Shown: positions 52,053 through 61,034 of the stretch, piece after piece
How the letters are laid out: each line of letters starts with the position of its first letter
How positions within the stretch are numbered: position 1 is the first letter of the stretch
Assembly: GCA_900547005.1 (NCBI GenBank)
Contig: URER01000006.1
Span: forward strand, 3,457-67,456
DNA length: 64,000 nucleotides
Direction of reading: 5' to 3'
Source of the DNA: an uncultured Prevotella sp.
Lineage (GTDB): Bacteria > Bacteroidota > Bacteroidia > Bacteroidales > Bacteroidaceae
Made by a program: the position numbers and the translations under genes
Notes under the pieces: generated by a model
Database searches by the model: none
What the model saw: the letters and a program-made list of their open reading frames with translations, nothing else
Told to the model about the DNA's origin: nothing

Positions 52053-54674
52053 ATGATGACAGCTAAAGAGATACGAAATTCGTATAAAAAATTCTTTGAA
52101 TCCAAAGGACACGTCATTGTGCCATCGGCTCCTATGGTCATAAAAGATGATCCGACGCTGATGTTCACCAATGCCGGCATGAACCAGTGGAAGGATATTA
52201 TCCTCGGAACAAAACAGCCGGAACCGCGCCGTCGCGCCGATACTCAGAAGTGTCTGCGTGTGAGCGGTAAGCATAACGACCTTGAAGAAGTGGGACACGA
52301 CACGTATCACCACACCATGTTCGAGATGCTTGGCAACTGGAGCTTTGGCGATTACTTCAAAGAAGGGGCCATCGACATGGCTTGGGAGTATCTGGTGGAT
52401 GTGCTGCATCTTGACCCAAAGGACCTCTACGTGACCGTCTTTGAAGGCGATGCAAGCGAGGGACTGGAACGAGACGACGAGGCTGCCGGCTACTGGGCTA
52501 AGCACGTGCCGGCAGACCACATAATAAACGGAAACAAGCACGACAACTTCTGGGAGATGGGCGACACGGGACCATGCGGTCCTTGCTCGGAGATTCACCT
52601 TGATTCGCGCACTCCCGAGGAGAAGGCAAAGGTGCCGGGACGCGAGCTTGTGAACAAGGACGACCCGCAGGTAATCGAGATTTGGAACCTCGTCTTCATG
52701 CAGTTCAACCGCAAGGCCGACGGTTCGCTGGAGAAATTGTCGATGAACGTCATCGACACCGGTATGGGATTCGAGCGTCTTGTGCGCGCGCTTCAGGGCA
52801 AGCACTCAAACTATGACACCGACGTTTTCCAACCGATAATCCACGAGATGGAAAGTCTTACAGGACTGAAGTACGGCGAAAAAGAAGAGACCGACATCGC
52901 CATGCGCGTGATTGCCGACCACCTGCGCGCCGTTGCGTTCTCTATCGCCGACGGACAGTTGCCAAGCAACGCAAAGGCCGGATACGTTATTCGCCGCATC
53001 TTGCGCCGTGCCGTGCGCTACGCATATACATTCCTCAATCAGAAAGAGGCGTTCATGTTCCGTCTGCTGCCCGTACTCATCGAGGAGATGGGCGAGGCTT
53101 TCCCGGAACTTCCGGCACAGAAGGAACTCATCGGACGTGTGATGAAAGAGGAAGAGGACTCGTTCCTGCGCACATTGGAGAAGGGAATAAACCTGCTGAG
53201 CAACGCAATGGATGCGCTGAAAGCCGAAGGAAAGACCGAACTGGACGGCACTCAGGCGTTCAGGCTGTTCGATACATACGGCTTCCCGCTCGACCTCACG
53301 GAACTGATATGCCGCGAAAACGGCTTCACCGTGGACGAAAAGCAGTTCGACGCAGAGATGCAGAAACAGAAAGAGCGCGCACGCAACGCCGCAGCCGTAG
53401 AGAACGGAGACTGGATTGAGCTGGCAGAAGGCGAACAGGAGTTCGTAGGTTACGACTATACTGAATATGAATGCCATATCCTGCGCTACCGCAAGGTGAC
53501 TCAGAAGAAGAACACATTCTATGAGTTAGTGCTCGACCACACGCCGTTCTACGGTGAGATGGGTGGTCAGGTAGGCGACCGCGGAGTACTCGTGAGCGAA
53601 AACGAGACCGTGGAAATCATCGATACCAAGCGCGAGAACGGGCAGAGCATACACATCGTAAAGAAGTTGCCGGAGAATATGGCGGCCGATTTCATGGCGT
53701 GTGTGGACACCGACAAGCGCAACGCAAGTGCCGCAAACCACACCGCAACCCACCTGCTTGACTACGCGCTGAAGCAGGTTCTCGGCGACCACGTAGAGCA
53801 GAAAGGTTCTTACGTAAGCCCTGATTCGCTGCGTTTCGATTTCTCCCACTTCCAGAAAGTTACCGACGAGGAGCTGCGCAAGGTATCCCGTTTGGTAAAT
53901 CAGTTGATTCGCGAGGATATTCCGCTCGACGAACGCCGCGACACTCCGATAGAGGAAGCAAAGGAACTCGGAGCCATTGCCCTCTTCGGCGAGAAGTACG
54001 GTGACACCGTCCGCGTTGTCCGCTTCGGACCGTCATGCGAGTTGTGCGGCGGTATCCACGCCAAGTCAACGGGTAGAATCGGTATGCTCAAGATTGTGAG
54101 CGAGTCGAGTGTGGCTGCCGGCGTGCGCCGTATCGAGGCCATTACCGGCGCGAACTGCGAGGAGGCGTTCTACGTTATCGAAGATACACTGAGGGATGTG
54201 AAAGACCTCTTCAACAATGCGAAAGACCTGCGCGGTGTCATCAGCAAGTATATTGAGGAACACGACGCGATGAAGAAGGATATGGAGAAGTTCCGCAACG
54301 AAGCTGTCGAGCGCACGAAGAATATGCTTGTGGAGCGTGCCGAGACAATCAACGGCATCAAGGTGGTGAAAGCCATACTGCCGATACAGGCAAATGCCGC
54401 AAAAGACTTGGTGTTCAAGATACGTGAGGCGATACCCGAGAACCTCGTATGCGCCGTCGGCTCAACAGCCAACGACAAGCCGTTGCTCAGCGTTATGCTC
54501 AGCGATGATATGGTGAAAGATCACGGACTGAATGCCGGAACCATCATCCGCGAGGCGGCCAAGCTCATCCAGGGCGGAGGAGGCGGCCAGCCACACTATG
54601 CTTCCGCAGGCGGCAAGAACCTCGACGGTATCAATGCTGCCGTTGACAAGGTTATAGAACTCGCCACAAAATAA
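52053..54674 (+). CDS. alaS: Alanine-tRNA ligase
   Basis: An 873-residue class II synthetase that charges tRNA-Ala. N-terminal catalytic core with motif words FTNAGMNQWKD, GKHNDLEEVGHDTYHHTMFEMLGNWSFGDYFK and GFERL; tRNA-binding domain around residues 250-460; editing domain with HTATHLLDYAL (H-x3-H) and CELCGGIHAKSTG, the Cys/His zinc site that removes mischarged Ser or Gly; C-terminal oligomerisation domain with GGGGGQPHYASAGG. Its length is normal. The start may be the second ATG (MTAKEIR, 52056). It is followed by a 20-bp perfect terminator stem. Single-gene transcript by appearance. Confidence 0.97.
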   Translation: MMTAKEIRNSYKKFFESKGHVIVPSAPMVIKDDPTLMFTNAGMNQWKDIILGTKQPEPRRRADTQKCLRVSGKHNDLEEVGHDTYHHTMFEMLGNWSFGDYFKEGAIDMAWEYLVDVLHLDPKDLYVTVFEGDASEGLERDDEAAGYWAKHVPADHIINGNKHDNFWEMGDTGPCGPCSEIHLDSRTPEEKAKVPGRELVNKDDPQVIEIWNLVFMQFNRKADGSLEKLSMNVIDTGMGFERLVRALQGKHSNYDTDVFQPIIHEMESLTGLKYGEKEETDIAMRVIADHLRAVAFSIADGQLPSNAKAGYVIRRILRRAVRYAYTFLNQKEAFMFRLLPVLIEEMGEAFPELPAQKELIGRVMKEEEDSFLRTLEKGINLLSNAMDALKAEGKTELDGTQAFRLFDTYGFPLDLTELICRENGFTVDEKQFDAEMQKQKERARNAAAVENGDWIELAEGEQEFVGYDYTEYECHILRYRKVTQKKNTFYELVLDHTPFYGEMGGQVGDRGVLVSENETVEIIDTKRENGQSIHIVKKLPENMAADFMACVDTDKRNASAANHTATHLLDYALKQVLGDHVEQKGSYVSPDSLRFDFSHFQKVTDEELRKVSRLVNQLIREDIPLDERRDTPIEEAKELGAIALFGEKYGDTVRVVRFGPSCELCGGIHAKSTGRIGMLKIVSESSVAAGVRRIEAITGANCEEAFYVIEDTLRDVKDLFNNAKDLRGVISKYIEEHDAMKKDMEKFRNEAVERTKNMLVERAETINGIKVVKAILPIQANAAKDLVFKIREAIPENLVCAVGSTANDKPLLSVMLSDDMVKDHGLNAGTIIREAAKLIQGGGGGQPHYASAGGKNLDGINAAVDKVIELATK

Positions 54675-54720
54675 TATCAATCAGCGTGTGAAATCATAGC
54701 GTAGAGTACGCTACCACATA

Positions 54721-54774
54721 AAGAAAGCAAGTACAAAGACACTGAAACGGTCTTTGTACTTGCTTTCTTTTTTT
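54721..54774 (+). terminator. Strong intrinsic terminator of alaS
   Basis: A 20-bp perfect stem: AAGAAAGCAAGTACAAAGAC (54721-54740) and its inverse (54750-54769), a 9-nt loop, and a run of seven T. It is the strongest terminator in the window. Confidence 0.9.
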
Positions 54775-55032
54775 ATCTCATTATTATATTAACACTCTAT
54801 TATCAACAGAATGCACTGCATTTCGCAGGCTTTCGCCAATAAAGCAGACCATAGAAAGACGCCTAAAACAATTAATATTTTTTTATTTCGCACAATCCCA
54901 TATTCAAAATTCCTACAAAAAGGCACAGTATCTTTGCATCGTATTCAAGAAAAAGATAAAAGGATTAACATAAAACGATAAGGTAATCCAAGTGAGAAAG
55001 TAAAAGGATTAACAAACAAAACGATAAAAGAA
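54775..55032. other. Upstream region of the glycosyltransferase operon
   Basis: It holds a TATCTTTG -7 box at 54929-54936 without a clear TTTG partner. Two direct repeats of AAAAGGATTAACA with AAACGATAA after it (54958-54981 and 55002-55026) lie about 44 bp apart, the second ending just before the start codon at 55033. They could be operator sites or a duplicated leader. No gene seen. Confidence 0.45.
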
Positions 55033-56658
55033 ATGAGACAAGGCAAAGAGAAATACCTATTATATATAAGTGTATGCGCTGCATTCCTGCCTACGTTGCT
55101 GTTGCACGACCCCACTCCGGCAAACGAACTGCGCTATCTTAGCATCGCCGATGAAGCCCTGCGTAATCATACGTTCTTCGCCTTCACCAACCACGGCGTT
55201 CCTTACGCCGACAAGCCACCACTCTATTTCTGGATTATCATGCTTTTCAGGTGGATTATGGGCTGCCATAAGGTGTGGCTTCTCTCGCTGTTTTCGCTGC
55301 TACCGGCACTGTCTGTCGTCCGGATTATGGACAAATGGACTGTGGCGGAGACCGATTGGGAGAGCCGTTCGCTTGCCCGCATAATGCTGCTGACCTGCGG
55401 ACTGTTTTTCGGAGCAGCGTTCATACTGCGTATGGATATGCTGATGTGTATGTTCATAGTCCTCTCCCTGCGTTCGTTTTGGAGGATAATGACAAGAGAG
55501 GACAAGGCCGGCAGAGAGCGATGGCTGTTCCCCCTGTGGATATTCCTCGCCGTATTCACCAAAGGACCGATAGGTTTGCTTGTGCCGTTCGCATCGACTG
55601 TCGTATTCCTTATACTAAGAAAACGCGCGAAAGAGATACTCCGCTACTGGGGATGGCGCACGCTGGGCGTGCTGCTGGTATGCTGTTCGCTGTGGTTTAC
55701 AGCCGTTTATGCCGAAGGCGGCAGCGGTTATCTCTACGATTTGCTATTTCAACAGACCGCAGGACGCGCCGTCAACTCGTTCCATCACGCTGAGCCTTTC
55801 TACTATTATGGCCTCAGCATCTGGTACTGTCTTGCTCCGTGGTCTTTGCTTATCGTGGGAGTTATTGTGGCATCGCTATCCTCGAAGTTCGTGCGCACCG
55901 ACCTTCAATGCTTCTTTCTCTGCATAGGCATAACGTCGTTCGTACTTCTTTCCTGCATAAGCTCAAAGTTAGAAATCTATATGCTGCCCTCTTTGCCGTT
56001 CCTGATCTATGCCGCCGCAATGTCGCTTTCACGCTTTCACGACAACATCTGGATGCGCATGGCCCTCACCATACCCTCCGTCGGATTCTCGTTAGCCCTC
56101 CCTGCCATTGTAACTCTGGCGCGACAGGAAGATATGCCCTATCTGAACGAAGGACTGCCGTATGCCGTTGCCACTATATTGACATTGACCGGAGCTTACT
56201 CCCTATATCTATTATATATGAAACAGGAGGCGAATGCTCCGGAATACGGACGATACCGTATAAAAAGGCAGGCAGACAATGCTCAAGTGATAAAGCATCT
56301 CGGTGCAGGAATGCTTATTGCCCTGTTTGTCGGCGGCTGGATATGGCCCAAGCTCAATGCCTATACAGGCTACGGAACACTCTTCCGGGATTCGCAAGAG
56401 CTTTCCAAAGAATATAAAATCAAAGAGATTCGCACGTGGAATCTTCCCCGTTCTGAGAATATGGATATCTATATGGGCCACGCCGTGGATGTCGTTCAAA
56501 CCGCCACACCACCAGTTTACGACGGCAAACCGTTTCTATTGCTGACAAAAAAGAATAATCTGAAACTCTTTCAAAAGCAGGAAACGCACACAACGGGGAA
56601 GTATGCCATCGTGGTATTCAGGGAAAGGCACAATAACGGCAATGCCGAAAAAGAGTAG
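55033..56658 (+). CDS. ArnT-like GT39/GT83 membrane glycosyltransferase
   Basis: A 541-residue polytopic inner-membrane enzyme with about 11-13 hydrophobic segments. The periplasmic active loop follows helix 1: PTPANELRYLSIADEALRN (Asp/Glu motif for polyprenyl-phosphate sugar) and then HGVPYADKPPLYFW, the K-P-P-L-Y-F-W motif of ArnT and its relatives. Such enzymes move a sugar from undecaprenyl phosphate to lipid A or another periplasmic acceptor. The next genes encode an undecaprenyl-phosphate GT2 and a LAB_N protein, so lipid A is the favoured acceptor. It starts the block; gaps to following genes are 38 bp or less. The sugar is not known. Confidence 0.82.
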   Translation: MRQGKEKYLLYISVCAAFLPTLLLHDPTPANELRYLSIADEALRNHTFFAFTNHGVPYADKPPLYFWIIMLFRWIMGCHKVWLLSLFSLLPALSVVRIMDKWTVAETDWESRSLARIMLLTCGLFFGAAFILRMDMLMCMFIVLSLRSFWRIMTREDKAGRERWLFPLWIFLAVFTKGPIGLLVPFASTVVFLILRKRAKEILRYWGWRTLGVLLVCCSLWFTAVYAEGGSGYLYDLLFQQTAGRAVNSFHHAEPFYYYGLSIWYCLAPWSLLIVGVIVASLSSKFVRTDLQCFFLCIGITSFVLLSCISSKLEIYMLPSLPFLIYAAAMSLSRFHDNIWMRMALTIPSVGFSLALPAIVTLARQEDMPYLNEGLPYAVATILTLTGAYSLYLLYMKQEANAPEYGRYRIKRQADNAQVIKHLGAGMLIALFVGGWIWPKLNAYTGYGTLFRDSQELSKEYKIKEIRTWNLPRSENMDIYMGHAVDVVQTATPPVYDGKPFLLLTKKNNLKLFQKQETHTTGKYAIVVFRERHNNGNAEKE

Positions 56659-56696
56659 AATGAATAAATTATATAACCGAAGAAAACTATAATGAT

Positions 56697-57434
56697 ATGA
56701 ATAAGACAAGCAAATACGAACTGACAATCATCGTTCCCGTCTACAACGAGGAAGATAATATCACCTCATTGGAGGAGCGTCTGAGCGTGTTCCTGCCCGA
56801 TGCAAAGCGAACATCGTGCGTTCTGTTCGTCGATGACGGCTCCGGCGACAGCAGCCTGCAACGCATAACGGACATCTGCCGCCGCCACACTGCGTTCTTT
56901 TTTCTCTCTTTGGAACGCAACGGAGGACTGAGTGCTGCGCTGAAAGCCGGCATCGACGCAACGGAATCGCCATACGTTGGCTACATGGACGCTGACCTGC
57001 AAACGTCTCCAGAGGACTTCAACCTGTTGCTGGAGTACATAGAAAACTACGAGTTGGTTATGGGAATACGCGCCAACCGCAAGGACACGGGATTCAAGAA
57101 GATGCAGTCGAGGATTGCTAACGGCTTCCGCCGGATGATGACGCACGACGGTGTGCAGGACACGGGGTGCCCTCTCAAGGTAATGCACACGGACTATGCC
57201 AAGCGCATTCCGTTCTTCACGGGGATGCACCGCTTCCTGCCCGCGCTGATATTGCTGCAAAACGGACGCATAAAACAGGTGCCGGTGCACCACTTCCCAC
57301 GCACGGCAGGAGTATCGAAATACCATCTTTGGAACCGGCTCGTTGCGCCGTTTATCGACTGTTTTGCCTACAGATGGATGAAAAAGCGGTACATCAACTA
57401 CAGCATTGCAAAAGATAACCTGATGAAACCATAG
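56697..57434 (+). CDS. GT2 glycosyltransferase (ArnC/DPM1-like)
   Basis: A 245-residue GT-A fold enzyme. Seen: TIIVPVYNEEDNI, FVDDGSGDSS (DxD-like nucleotide-sugar site), LERNGGLSAALKAGIDA, YMDADLQTSPEDF and HRFLPAL (polyprenyl-phosphate GT motif). These make it a cytoplasmic transferase that moves a sugar from a nucleotide to undecaprenyl phosphate, as ArnC does for L-Ara4N. There are no C-terminal membrane helices in contrast to ArnC proper. Its product would be the donor for the ArnT-like enzyme. It is followed six bases later by the LAB_N gene. Confidence 0.85.
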   Translation: MNKTSKYELTIIVPVYNEEDNITSLEERLSVFLPDAKRTSCVLFVDDGSGDSSLQRITDICRRHTAFFFLSLERNGGLSAALKAGIDATESPYVGYMDADLQTSPEDFNLLLEYIENYELVMGIRANRKDTGFKKMQSRIANGFRRMMTHDGVQDTGCPLKVMHTDYAKRIPFFTGMHRFLPALILLQNGRIKQVPVHHFPRTAGVSKYHLWNRLVAPFIDCFAYRWMKKRYINYSIAKDNLMKP

Positions 57435-57440
57435 GACGGC

Positions 57441-58067
57441 ATGGAGAATCCAGCATTCATTCTCGCCATCGGATTCCTCGCTCAAGGCTTCTTCTCCGCG
57501 CGAATCCTCGTGCAATGGATTCTGTCTGAGCGGGCAAGGTGCGTGCTTTCGCCATCTCTTTTTTGGATACTGAGCCTCGCAGGTGCCTATCTTTTGTGCC
57601 TATACGGATGGTTGCGCGATGACTTTTCCATCGTTTTGGGACAGTTCATTTCCTATTACATCTACCTGTGGAACCTCAACATCAAAGGCATTTGGAGAAA
57701 AATTCCGACACTACTGCGCCTCGTTCTGATGCTCACTCCGATAGCCGCAATCTGCTTTGTGGCCGGAAATGCGGAAGCGTTCACCGCCCGTTTCCTCCAC
57801 AACGAAGCCGTTCCGCTGTGGCTTCTGCTCTTCGGCTCGGCCGGACAGGTGCTCTTCACGCTCCGCTTTGTCTACCAATGGCTCTACTCCCGCAGGGAAG
57901 GGAAGTCGCGATTGCCTGCCGGTTTCTGGGCTATAAGCCTCATCGGGTCGCTCACCATAGTCACCTACGGGCTCATCCGCCTTGATGCCGTGCTCATTGT
58001 AGGGCAGTCTTTCGGCATAATAGCATACATAAGGAATCTGATTTTGATTAAAAACGAGAAGAAATAA
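57441..58067 (+). CDS. LAB_N (lipid A biosynthesis N-terminal-type) membrane protein, duplicated domain
   Basis: A 208-residue membrane protein built of two similar halves: GFLAQGFFSARILVQWILSERAR and SAGQVLFTLRFVYQWLYSRREGK, each followed by about three helices and closing GQFISYYIYLWNL or GQSFGIIAYIRNL. Each half matches the LAB_N domain that precedes LpxB in some species and occurs beside ArnT-type operons, where such small proteins may flip or present lipid-linked sugars. An internal duplication giving two LAB_N units in one chain is what makes this copy notable. It overlaps neither neighbour: 6 bp before, 3 bp after. Confidence 0.82.
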   Translation: MENPAFILAIGFLAQGFFSARILVQWILSERARCVLSPSLFWILSLAGAYLLCLYGWLRDDFSIVLGQFISYYIYLWNLNIKGIWRKIPTLLRLVLMLTPIAAICFVAGNAEAFTARFLHNEAVPLWLLLFGSAGQVLFTLRFVYQWLYSRREGKSRLPAGFWAISLIGSLTIVTYGLIRLDAVLIVGQSFGIIAYIRNLILIKNEKK

Positions 58068-58070
58068 GGT

Positions 58071-59090
58071 ATGAAGATTTTAGTAACAGGAGCCGCCGGA
58101 TTCATCGGTTCGGCAACAGTAAAGGCATTGCTGGAACGCAACCATGAGGTCGTGGGGCTGGATAATCTCAATTCCTACTATGATACGGGACTGAAATACG
58201 CGCGCCTTGCCGATACGGGAATAGCGCAGACAGCCATCAGGGAGAACGTCATGGTGCAGAGTATGACCGCAAACGGCTACCGATTCACTAAGACAGACCT
58301 CACCGACCGCATCCGTATGAACGAGTTGTTCGCATCGGAACAGTTCGACATAGTAATCAACCTCGCCGGACAGGCAGGCGTGCGCTACAGCATAGAGAAC
58401 CCGTTTGCCTACGTGGAAAGCAACATCTTGGGCTTCCTAAACATACTGGAGAACTGCCGCCGGCATCCCGTTCGCCACCTGATATACGCCAGTTCGAGCA
58501 GCATCTACGGCATGAGCGACCACGTTCCATACACCGAAGGCGACAAAACCGACAGTCCCGTGAGCCTCTACGCAGCCACGAAGAAGAGCGACGAACTGAT
58601 GGCGCACTCCTACAGCCACCTCTACGGCATCCCGGCGACGGGCGTCCGCTTCTTCACGGTGTACGGGCCGTGGGGCCGTCCGGATATGGCACCGTTCCTT
58701 TTCCTGCGTTCCGTGCTTGAGGGCAAGCCCATCCGTGTGTTCAACCACGGCGAGATGGAGCGCGACTTCACCTATATCGACGACATCGTGGAGGGACTGA
58801 TGCGCCTGCTTGAGCATCCTTCCACGGCCAAAGTGCCGCACACGGTATATAACATCGGGCATTCCGATCCCGTGCGACTGATGGATTTCATACGCACAAT
58901 AGAGCAAACGACAGGCTGTAAGGCTATTCTCAAGATGGAAGAAATGCAACCGGGAGACGTATATCGCACTTGCGCAGACACGTCGCGACTACAACATGAC
59001 TTAGGATATCGGCCGTCCGTGTCTGTGGAAGAAGGCATAAGGAGATTCTATGAATGGTACAAGGGCTTCTATTCGCAGGCTCCTTTCTAA
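58071..59090 (+). CDS. NAD-dependent UDP-sugar 4-epimerase (UDP-glucuronate epimerase-like)
   Basis: A 339-residue extended short-chain dehydrogenase. Rossmann motif TGAAGFIG (residues 6-13), catalytic SSSSIYG and YAATKKSDE (Tyr-x3-Lys). YDTGLKYARL and the later FFTVYGPWGRPDMA and NHGEMERDFTYIDDIVEG are the words of CapI-type UDP-glucuronate 4-epimerases, which interconvert UDP-GlcA and UDP-GalA. UDP-GalA would suit the GT2/ArnT-like pair upstream, as galacturonic acid is added to lipid A in some bacteria. Plain UDP-glucose epimerase activity cannot be excluded. It is the last glycan gene of the block. Confidence 0.85.
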   Translation: MKILVTGAAGFIGSATVKALLERNHEVVGLDNLNSYYDTGLKYARLADTGIAQTAIRENVMVQSMTANGYRFTKTDLTDRIRMNELFASEQFDIVINLAGQAGVRYSIENPFAYVESNILGFLNILENCRRHPVRHLIYASSSSIYGMSDHVPYTEGDKTDSPVSLYAATKKSDELMAHSYSHLYGIPATGVRFFTVYGPWGRPDMAPFLFLRSVLEGKPIRVFNHGEMERDFTYIDDIVEGLMRLLEHPSTAKVPHTVYNIGHSDPVRLMDFIRTIEQTTGCKAILKMEEMQPGDVYRTCADTSRLQHDLGYRPSVSVEEGIRRFYEWYKGFYSQAPF

Positions 59091-59221
59091 TTAATTAAAG
59101 GGGGAAAGGCATCGCGTGTGGAACTCTTTCGCAAGTCGATTATTCCCTCTTGAGAGGGATTTCATCTAAGGAAAAAGCATTTTCTTTATCCTGTAGGTGT
59201 GAGATTCCCACAATTTTCATT

Positions 59222-59229
59222 TATATTTG
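59222..59229 (+). promoter_or_regulatory. -7 box of the two-component system genes
   Basis: TATATTTG, 27 bp before the response regulator ATG, with no obvious TTTG partner. It suggests the regulator pair has its own promoter besides possible read-through from the epimerase gene (165-bp gap). Confidence 0.4.
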
Positions 59230-59255
59230 CATAGTCCAAACAAAAGCGACAAACA

Positions 59256-59933
59256 ATGAAACTACTCATTATAGAAGACGAACAGCAGCTCTCCGACGGT
59301 ATAGTGAGCTATCTCAGCAACGAGAATTATCTGTGCGAACAGGCTTTCACCTTCAACGACGCAATGATGAAGGTGGGGGTGTATGAATACGACTGCATAC
59401 TGCTCGACCTGATGCTTCCGGGCGGCAGCGGCTTGGACATACTGCGGCGGATAAAGCAGAGGACTCCGAAAACAGGCGTCATAATCGTGTCGGCAAAGGA
59501 TTCGCTGAACGACAAGGTCGAAGGACTGAAGATTGGAGCGGACGACTACATCGCCAAACCGTTTCATTTGCCGGAGCTGAGTATGCGTATCTTCGCCTTG
59601 CTGCGCCGCAAGAACTTCACAGCGACAAACATCCTGACGAACGGGAAGATGTCTATCGACCTGCTTTGCAAGAAGGTTAACGTCGGTGACACGATGTTAG
59701 ACCTCACGAAAACAGAGTATGAACTGCTGCTGTTCCTTATTGAGAACAGGCAGCGGGTGGTGTCTAAGAGTGCGCTCGCCGAACATTTAAGCGGCGAAAT
59801 GGCCGATATGATGGATGATTTCAACTTCGTATATGCTCACATCAAGAACCTTAAAGCGAAGTTAAGCAAGGTCGGTATCACTAATTGCATAAAGACTTAT
59901 TACGGAACCGGTTACAAATGGACAATAGAATAA
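59256..59933 (+). CDS. OmpR-family response regulator
   Basis: A 225-residue two-domain regulator. Receiver domain: acidic pair in IIEDEQ, phosphoacceptor Asp51 in CILLDLMLPGGSGL, the Ser in IIVSAKD and Lys in YIAKPF. C-terminal winged-helix DNA-binding domain: LTKTEYELLLFLIENRQRVVSKSALAEHL ... HIKNLKAKL and the closing YGTGYKWTIE. The sensor kinase gene follows two bases later. The gene lies next to the glycan block, so that block is the most likely target, but promoter sites cannot be assigned. Confidence 0.92.
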   Translation: MKLLIIEDEQQLSDGIVSYLSNENYLCEQAFTFNDAMMKVGVYEYDCILLDLMLPGGSGLDILRRIKQRTPKTGVIIVSAKDSLNDKVEGLKIGADDYIAKPFHLPELSMRIFALLRRKNFTATNILTNGKMSIDLLCKKVNVGDTMLDLTKTEYELLLFLIENRQRVVSKSALAEHLSGEMADMMDDFNFVYAHIKNLKAKLSKVGITNCIKTYYGTGYKWTIE

Positions 59934-59935
59934 AC

Positions 59936-61021
59936 ATGAAAAGCAGAATAAACATGAAGGCCAAGAGCCTGTTATCAAGGACATTGATGCAATTCCTCAT
60001 TTGTCTTGCAGTCATTTTCCTACTGACCGCCCCATTGTTTTATATGCTTACGAAACTCTTTTATGCCGAGGACATGATCGACATTATCGAATCTGTGGAG
60101 AACGGGAACGGCATTCCGCCACTCGATTTGGAACGCGATATCATGGCGGGAATGATGCTACAGTTCATTCTTATATTCTTCGTTATCAGTCTGTCGCTGT
60201 TCATCACGCTCCGATTCATCACCAAAAAACTGTGGCAACCGTTCAATAAGACGCTTCAGATAGCAGAGCAGTTCAACCTCGCGCAAGGCGATCTCCCTTC
60301 CTTTCCCAAAACAAACATCCGCGAATTCAACCGCCTTAACCACTCGATTGAGAAGCTGATGACAAAGGACAAGGAGACTTTCAGGATTCAAAAAGAGTTT
60401 ACCGAGAACGCATCGCATGAGTTACAGACGCCTCTTGCCATAACACGCATCAAGCTGGACTTGCTCATGCAGGAGGATTTGAACGAAAGACAGATGCAAC
60501 TCGTGGCCGACATATACAATCAGAACACGCGCATGGGGCATCTGAACAGGAGTCTTTTGCTGCTCGCCAAGATTGACAACACGCAGTATTCCGAATACGA
60601 GGAAGTGGATTTGTTGCGCTTCACCAACGACCTTCTGCCGTCATACAGGACTCTTCAGGGCAATGCTTCAATCTCACTACGCAACGAACGCAGCAAGAAG
60701 ACGACACTTCGTGCAAACAAAACCCTATTGGAAAGTCTGCTGAACAACCTCGTCGTGAACGCGATACGCCACACGGGAGGTGAAAACGGCGGCGAAATAA
60801 TACTGACAATAAGCGACAACGGACTGACGATAAGCAACACTGCTCACGGTGGCGCGCTGTCAAAGACGGATGTGTTCCGCCGCTTTCATAAAGACATTTC
60901 CATGAACAGCGGCAACGGTCTCGGCCTCTCCATCGTGAAAGCAATATGCGATTATCACGGATGGAAAATAGAATACAAGTTTGAAAGCAACCGCCACATA
61001 TTTATAATAGGGTTCAAATAA
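59936..61021 (+). CDS. Sensor histidine kinase
   Basis: A 361-residue kinase when started at the ATG at 59936, two bases after the regulator's stop; the frame is open further upstream (59885) but that would overlap the regulator, and the ATG at 59954 is another option. Membrane helices near residues 15-38 and 72-95 enclose a short periplasmic loop of about 35 residues, so ligand sensing is minimal. HisKA H-box: NASHELQTPLAITRIKLD. Catalytic domain: NNLVVNAIRHTG (N box), ISDNGLTI and GNGLGLSIVKAICDYHGW (G boxes). A small loop suits detecting cationic peptides or membrane stress, which is inference. Confidence 0.9.
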   Translation: MKSRINMKAKSLLSRTLMQFLICLAVIFLLTAPLFYMLTKLFYAEDMIDIIESVENGNGIPPLDLERDIMAGMMLQFILIFFVISLSLFITLRFITKKLWQPFNKTLQIAEQFNLAQGDLPSFPKTNIREFNRLNHSIEKLMTKDKETFRIQKEFTENASHELQTPLAITRIKLDLLMQEDLNERQMQLVADIYNQNTRMGHLNRSLLLLAKIDNTQYSEYEEVDLLRFTNDLLPSYRTLQGNASISLRNERSKKTTLRANKTLLESLLNNLVVNAIRHTGGENGGEIILTISDNGLTISNTAHGGALSKTDVFRRFHKDISMNSGNGLGLSIVKAICDYHGWKIEYKFESNRHIFIIGFK

Positions 61022-61034
61022 CAGCACGCCTATC

